DNA from: an uncultured Thermomicrobiales bacterium
Lineage (GTDB): Bacteria > Chloroflexota > Chloroflexia > Thermomicrobiales > UBA6265
Length of the DNA: 9,074 nucleotides
Direction: 5' to 3'
NCBI GenBank assembly: GCA_902806365.1
Contig: CADCWJ010000212.1
Coordinates: 1-9,074 of the forward strand
Part shown: positions 6,781 through 9,074 of the stretch, piece by piece
Position numbering within the stretch: the first letter of the stretch is position 1
How the letters are laid out: each line of letters opens with the position of its first letter
Position numbers and translations under genes: made by a program
Notes under the pieces: model-generated
What the model saw: the letters and a program-made list of their open reading frames with translations, nothing else
Told to the model about the DNA's origin: nothing
Database searches by the model: none

Positions 6781-6844
6781 CGATCGCTGCCGAGGAATAC
6801 CAGCGAGACCGCGATCGAAAGGTCTGGCTTCGGAGAGGAAGGAT

Positions 6845-6934
6845 GTGAAGTGGTACCAACCCGTTCGTTTCCTTCAGGGGATGGCACTCTATGGTGAGGA
6901 AGATGAGGTTGTCTTGTGCCAGGCGACCGGCTAG
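6845..6934 (+). CDS. Possible 29-residue small ORF with strong ribosome binding site
   Basis: A GTG start is preceded by GGAGAGG at 6-nt spacing, and the peptide begins VKWYQPVRFLQGMALYGEED and ends in VVLCQATG before TAG. The peptide is protein-like, with a hydrophobic first half and an acidic patch, but I do not recognise it. It lies 64 nt after the hairpin terminator, with no clear promoter between. A small bulged hairpin (TAGC-TT-CGCC / GGCG-GCTA, 6932-6952) overlaps its stop codon. The antisense frame over the same bases is also open, so this may be chance or a fragment of a lost gene. Confidence 0.2.
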   Translation: MKWYQPVRFLQGMALYGEEDEVVLCQATG

Positions 6935-6949
6935 CTTCGCCCGAGGCGG

Positions 6950-7084
6950 CTAAGGAATCAGCGGTTCACGGTGGTAAGGAAATGGACTCGAGAGCGGCCA
7001 CCGTGGCCCGGAAGGCCCTGCGTCAGCATCCACCGTCCGGTGGATCTGGCGAGCCATGAATAACGGTACGTTGTCAAAGTGCAT
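6950..7084 (-). CDS. Possible 44-residue small ORF downstream of a promoter
   Basis: An ATG at 7084 opens a frame beginning MHFDNVPLFMARQIHRTVDA and ending YHREPLIP at TAG. It lies about 44 nt downstream of the start site predicted from the minus-strand promoter at 7135-7163, and the transcript would end at the 6734-6780 terminator. GGGAGG precedes the ATG but is about 16 nt away, which is long. Third-position GC is only about 60 percent. The sequence is not recognisable. It may be a small protein, or the transcript may be non-coding. Confidence 0.2.
   Translation of the reverse strand: MHFDNVPLFMARQIHRTVDADAGPSGPRWPLSSPFPYHREPLIP
6967..7045. repeat. Cluster of short palindromes sharing CCACCG half-sites
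   Basis: CACGGTGG (6967-6974) is the inverted copy of CCACCGTG (6998-7005). The latter sits within the 13-nt palindrome GGCCACcGTGGCC (6996-7008), and a third unit, ATCCACCG-TC-CGGTGGAT (7028-7045), follows. The same 9-mer CCACCGTGG also occurs at 5621-5629. The cluster could fold into stems in a transcript from either strand or bind a dimeric protein. Function unknown. Confidence 0.5.
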
Positions 7085-7134
7085 CGGCGCTTCGTTGCGC
7101 CCTCCCGTCTCGCTGTGTTGAGTCGTCTACGACC

Positions 7135-7163
7135 ATCGTAGCATCGCGATATGGTGTTGTCTA
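7135..7163 (-). promoter_or_regulatory. Candidate minus-strand promoter of an orphan transcript
   Basis: On the minus strand, TAGACA (7158-7163; five of six matches to the -35 consensus) is followed after exactly 17 nt by TACGAT (7135-7140; four of six). Transcription would start near 7128 and run left through the palindrome cluster to the terminator at 6780-6734, giving about 395 nt. It lies just downstream of the ArsR-family gene's stop codon, so the unit could be independent of that gene or partly read through from it. Confidence 0.4.
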
Positions 7164-7213
7164 CCCCTAAGGTGCACATTGTGAAGATTTGCACGACTTC
7201 CGGGGGAGCGCAG

Positions 7214-8365
7214 TCATCGCGCCCGCGCCTGCAGGGTATCGGCGAGCGACTTCAATTGGCCCCGATCGATCGCGTAATACTTCATTCCCCGTCGCGGCTC
7301 GACCTGAACCAACCCCGCCCGCTCCAGTTGCGAAAGGTGCCGGGACACCGCCGACTGGGCAATGCCGAGACGCCCTACGATCTCTTGCGCATAAAGCTGG
7401 CCACTGGCAAGGAGGTCCAGAATCCGGAGGCGATTCGGATCGCCGAGGGCGCGCAATGTCTCCAGCAATGCCTCGCCGGTGAGACTGCCCGCTTCCTCGT
7501 GGAGCGGGCGGGCGCCCCCCGCCGCGGCAAACTCGACCCCCGGTTCGATCGCTACCTCTTCGCCATGCAGGACATGCTGGGCGCTGAAGAAGACGACCAG
7601 GTCGGGAGGGTAGCTGACGTAGCTGACGAAGGCCCCAATATGCGCGGAGGGGCAAAAGGTCACATGCGTCACCTGGTTCAGGCCAGCGGCCAGCGTCGAT
7701 GGCAACCGGTTTCCGGTCAGGGCCGCGAACGCCATCCCGAACCCACTCGCCGCTTCGACCCGTGCAATCCGTTCGGCTTCGGCAAGCTCGTCGCGCCGCA
7801 GCTCGTACTCCGCGCGGTAAACGCCCTCCCACACCCCACGGATCAGGCGGATCGTACGAAATTTAAGGTCCGACGGATCGAGGATCAGCGGAACCACATC
7901 GTCCGCGTCAGCGGTCGTCATGCCAGGCTCGACGTACCGGTACCAGGCAGATTCCTCATCGTCGAATGACGGCGCGGCGAGCCCCGTACCCAGATCCTGA
8001 TGCACCCGGTCGAATGCCCGGATCGCCATCTCCCGGTAGTCCTCCGGCGGCAATTCCTCCAGGAACTCCAGCAGATCGTCGATCGACGCATTCAGGCGGT
8101 CTTCCCGGAGCGGCTCGAACCGCATGATCGGCTCCTCCATGTAATAGAGGAGGCGGCCGGAAAACCCGTGGAGCAGGTCGAGGTCATCCTGTAGCTGCTT
8201 GGACAGCGCGCGCCGCGCCGCGATCAACCAGCGGTCAAGTCCACTGCCCGGTACCGCCCGGTACAGCAGCGACATGACCGAGATCATGTCCAGCGGCACC
8301 GAGACCGCCGTCCGTACCTGAAGTGCCGGGCGTCCGACGACCAGTTCACCCATAAACACATCCAT
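7214..8365 (-). CDS. ArsR-family transcriptional regulator with N-terminal DUF5937-like domain
   Basis: A 383-residue regulator. Residues about 300-380 are a winged helix-turn-helix of the ArsR type: LLETLRALGDPNRLRILDLL, then AQEIVGRLGIAQSAVSRHLS as the helix-turn-helix with recognition helix around 336-347, then LVQVEPRRGMKYYAID as the wing. The roughly 290 residues before it match my recollection of the DUF5937 arrangement (LLHGFSG, long helices, FCPSAHIGAFVSY), presumably a ligand-sensing or dimerising domain. The ArsR metal site ELCVCD is replaced by SGQLYAQEI, and the only cysteine is C238, so classical metal sensing is unlikely. The start is uncertain: ATG 8365 sits immediately after GGTGGA, GTG 8359 has better spacing, and ATG 8353 is also possible. 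It diverges from the recombinase gene, and its promoter contains a palindrome that could be an autoregulatory site. Confidence 0.9.
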   Translation of the reverse strand: MDVFMGELVVGRPALQVRTAVSVPLDMISVMSLLYRAVPGSGLDRWLIAARRALSKQLQDDLDLLHGFSGRLLYYMEEPIMRFEPLREDRLNASIDDLLEFLEELPPEDYREMAIRAFDRVHQDLGTGLAAPSFDDEESAWYRYVEPGMTTADADDVVPLILDPSDLKFRTIRLIRGVWEGVYRAEYELRRDELAEAERIARVEAASGFGMAFAALTGNRLPSTLAAGLNQVTHVTFCPSAHIGAFVSYVSYPPDLVVFFSAQHVLHGEEVAIEPGVEFAAAGGARPLHEEAGSLTGEALLETLRALGDPNRLRILDLLASGQLYAQEIVGRLGIAQSAVSRHLSQLERAGLVQVEPRRGMKYYAIDRGQLKSLADTLQARAR

Positions 8366-8480
8366 TCCACCGTCTGGCGACCAAGATCGGACGCCGGAGT
8401 CCAGGGGCGATCATCACGGTAGCGTCCGGTCAGCTTATGCACGATCCCAGACACGAGCTCGGATTGACATCACGTGAATC

Positions 8481-8509
8481 ACGATATTCGCATATGCGTC
8501 TGGCGTCAA
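8481..8509 (-). promoter_or_regulatory. Promoter of the ArsR-family gene with internal palindromic operator candidate
   Basis: On the minus strand, TTGACG (8504-8509; five of six) and TATCGT (8481-8486; four of six) are separated by 17 nt. The 10-bp palindrome CGCATATGCG (8489-8498) lies between the boxes, where a bound repressor would block RNA polymerase. Predicted transcription starts near 8474, giving a leader of about 110 nt. A plus-strand TTGACA at 8464-8469 overlaps this region, but its best -10 candidates are badly spaced. ATCACG occurs twice (8469-8485). Autoregulation by the adjacent ArsR-family protein is an inference. Confidence 0.55.
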
Positions 8510-8633
8510 CCTTGTGCAGGACGCCCGATCTGTGTTCATTATTTCACAAAAGTTCGTCCCTTATTCCCCCGCGCCCGCCGTGTCCGGTCGGTTCGACCAT
8601 CGTCGCCCTCTCACAGAGGCCAAAAGCGACTCG

Positions 8634-8642
8634 TGCGATAAT
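8634..8642 (+). promoter_or_regulatory. Extended -10 promoter upstream of the tyrosine recombinase
   Basis: TG-C-GATAAT (8634-8642) matches an extended -10 element with five of six consensus bases in the hexamer. No convincing -35 box lies 17 nt upstream. Transcription would start near 8649, about 60 nt before the GTG start. The rest of the 345-nt spacer (8366-8710) holds the ArsR-gene promoter and an AT-rich patch at about 8525-8570, and no other gene that I can see. Confidence 0.4.
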
Positions 8643-8710
8643 CGGGTGTCTGCCCCGCGCATATGCCTCCGGTCGAGACCGCGTTTTACTGCTCGGTTCG
8701 GGAGTTTCCA

Positions 8711-9074
8711 GTGGATCACGATTCAGCGCGTTCGCCATCGGGCCGCTCGCAAAACGAGCCTGAAGGCGAGACGTCGACGCCGCGAGTGTCCCGCTTCCGG
8801 AACCTCGACGGGGTGACCGAGGAGGAACGTCGGCGCCCACCGGCCGACGATCCCGCCCTGGTCGATCTCGAGCACGCGGCCGCGAATGCCCTGCCCGATC
8901 AGCTACCCCTGTTCGGTGCACGCGAAGACGGGACGTTCACCACACCTGTCGGTGGCGTGCAACCGCTTCACGCCAGCTCCAGCCTTGATCTCGGGCGGAC
9001 CTGGTACAGAAGAGAGCTTGAGCTCGCCCGCCGGCCCCGCAATACGATCGAGTCCTACAGCTTCGATTTGCAGA
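8711..9074 (+). CDS. N-terminal part of a tyrosine recombinase/integrase, truncated by window edge
   Basis: The frame gives 121 residues and continues past the right edge. Residues about 89-121, including WYRRELELARRPRNTIESYS, match the start of the SAM-like core-binding domain of Xer/phage-type tyrosine recombinases, with the characteristic Thr-Ile-x-x-Tyr. The catalytic Arg-His-Arg-Tyr domain is outside the window. The first 88 residues are charged, rich in Pro, Arg and Asp, and probably disordered; such a long extension is unusual for Xer proteins. GTG 8711 is chosen because GGGAG precedes it by 6-7 nt. An in-frame ATG at 8663 has no ribosome binding site, and a TAA at 8639 closes the frame upstream. 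The gene diverges from the ArsR-family gene. Whether it is a host Xer-like protein or an element integrase cannot be decided here. Confidence 0.7.
   Translation, partial: MDHDSARSPSGRSQNEPEGETSTPRVSRFRNLDGVTEEERRRPPADDPALVDLEHAAANALPDQLPLFGAREDGTFTTPVGGVQPLHASSSLDLGRTWYRRELELARRPRNTIESYSFDLQ

Noticed and set aside
6730..7130. RNase P RNA, tmRNA or SRP RNA
   Set aside because: None of their conserved core sequences is present on either strand, although size and structure prompted the check.
7151..7969. A 272-codon open frame on the plus strand
   Set aside because: It runs antisense to the ArsR-family gene, whose winged-helix domain is unmistakable; the plus-strand translation is unrecognisable.
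8581..8610. A GGTTCGACC sequence resembling a tRNA T-loop
   Set aside because: The flanking bases do not form the 5-bp T stem, and no acceptor stem, anticodon arm or CCA end can be placed.
1..9074. CRISPR array or complete insertion sequence
   Set aside because: No regularly spaced direct repeats, no transposase frame with terminal inverted repeats, and no target-site duplication were seen.

Overview
This window is GC-rich bacterial chromosome with frequent GTG starts, closely packed genes and strong antisense open frames. The families present (a two-domain M14 carboxypeptidase, a DUF5937-type ArsR regulator, hotdog thioesterase, Sir2) suggest a Chloroflexota bacterium, possibly of the Thermomicrobia type. 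That placement is inferred from gene flavour and composition, not from a marker gene.

Left block (1-5458). On the minus strand, cytidine deaminase (2189-2650) is followed by a large M14 zinc carboxypeptidase-like protein (1-2115), which runs off the left edge and carries an unexpected N-terminal DNA-binding-like helix-turn-helix. A protein of unknown function (2790-3584, +) diverges from the deaminase. A compact minus-strand operon then follows in the order Sir2 deacylase (4637-5458), hotdog thioesterase (4144-4644, overlapping sir2 by 8 nt) and nucleoside 2-deoxyribosyltransferase-like enzyme (3624-4106). Together these genes suggest nucleoside salvage plus NAD- and acyl-group handling. The sir2 leader has two mutually exclusive pairings that could expose or hide its ribosome binding site, and a short overlapping upstream ORF.

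Middle block (5534-7213). About 1.7 kb holds no confidently intact gene. It contains the C-terminal remnant of a TPR-like protein (6220-6531), a possible decayed acetyltransferase frame on the other strand, and a perfect 21-bp hairpin that works as a terminator in both directions (6734-6780). Between that hairpin and a good minus-strand promoter at 7135-7163 lies a candidate transcript of about 395 nt. It is rich in short palindromes and overlaps a possible 44-residue ORF. It could be a small RNA, a small-protein gene or relic sequence.

Right block (7214-9074). A long ArsR-family regulator with an N-terminal DUF5937-like domain (7214-8365, -) diverges from a tyrosine recombinase (8711 to the edge, +). 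The 345-nt spacer holds a well-formed regulator promoter with a 10-bp palindrome between its -35 and -10 boxes, and an extended -10 promoter for the recombinase. The recombinase next to decayed sequence hints at an old mobile-element boundary, but no attachment site can be seen.
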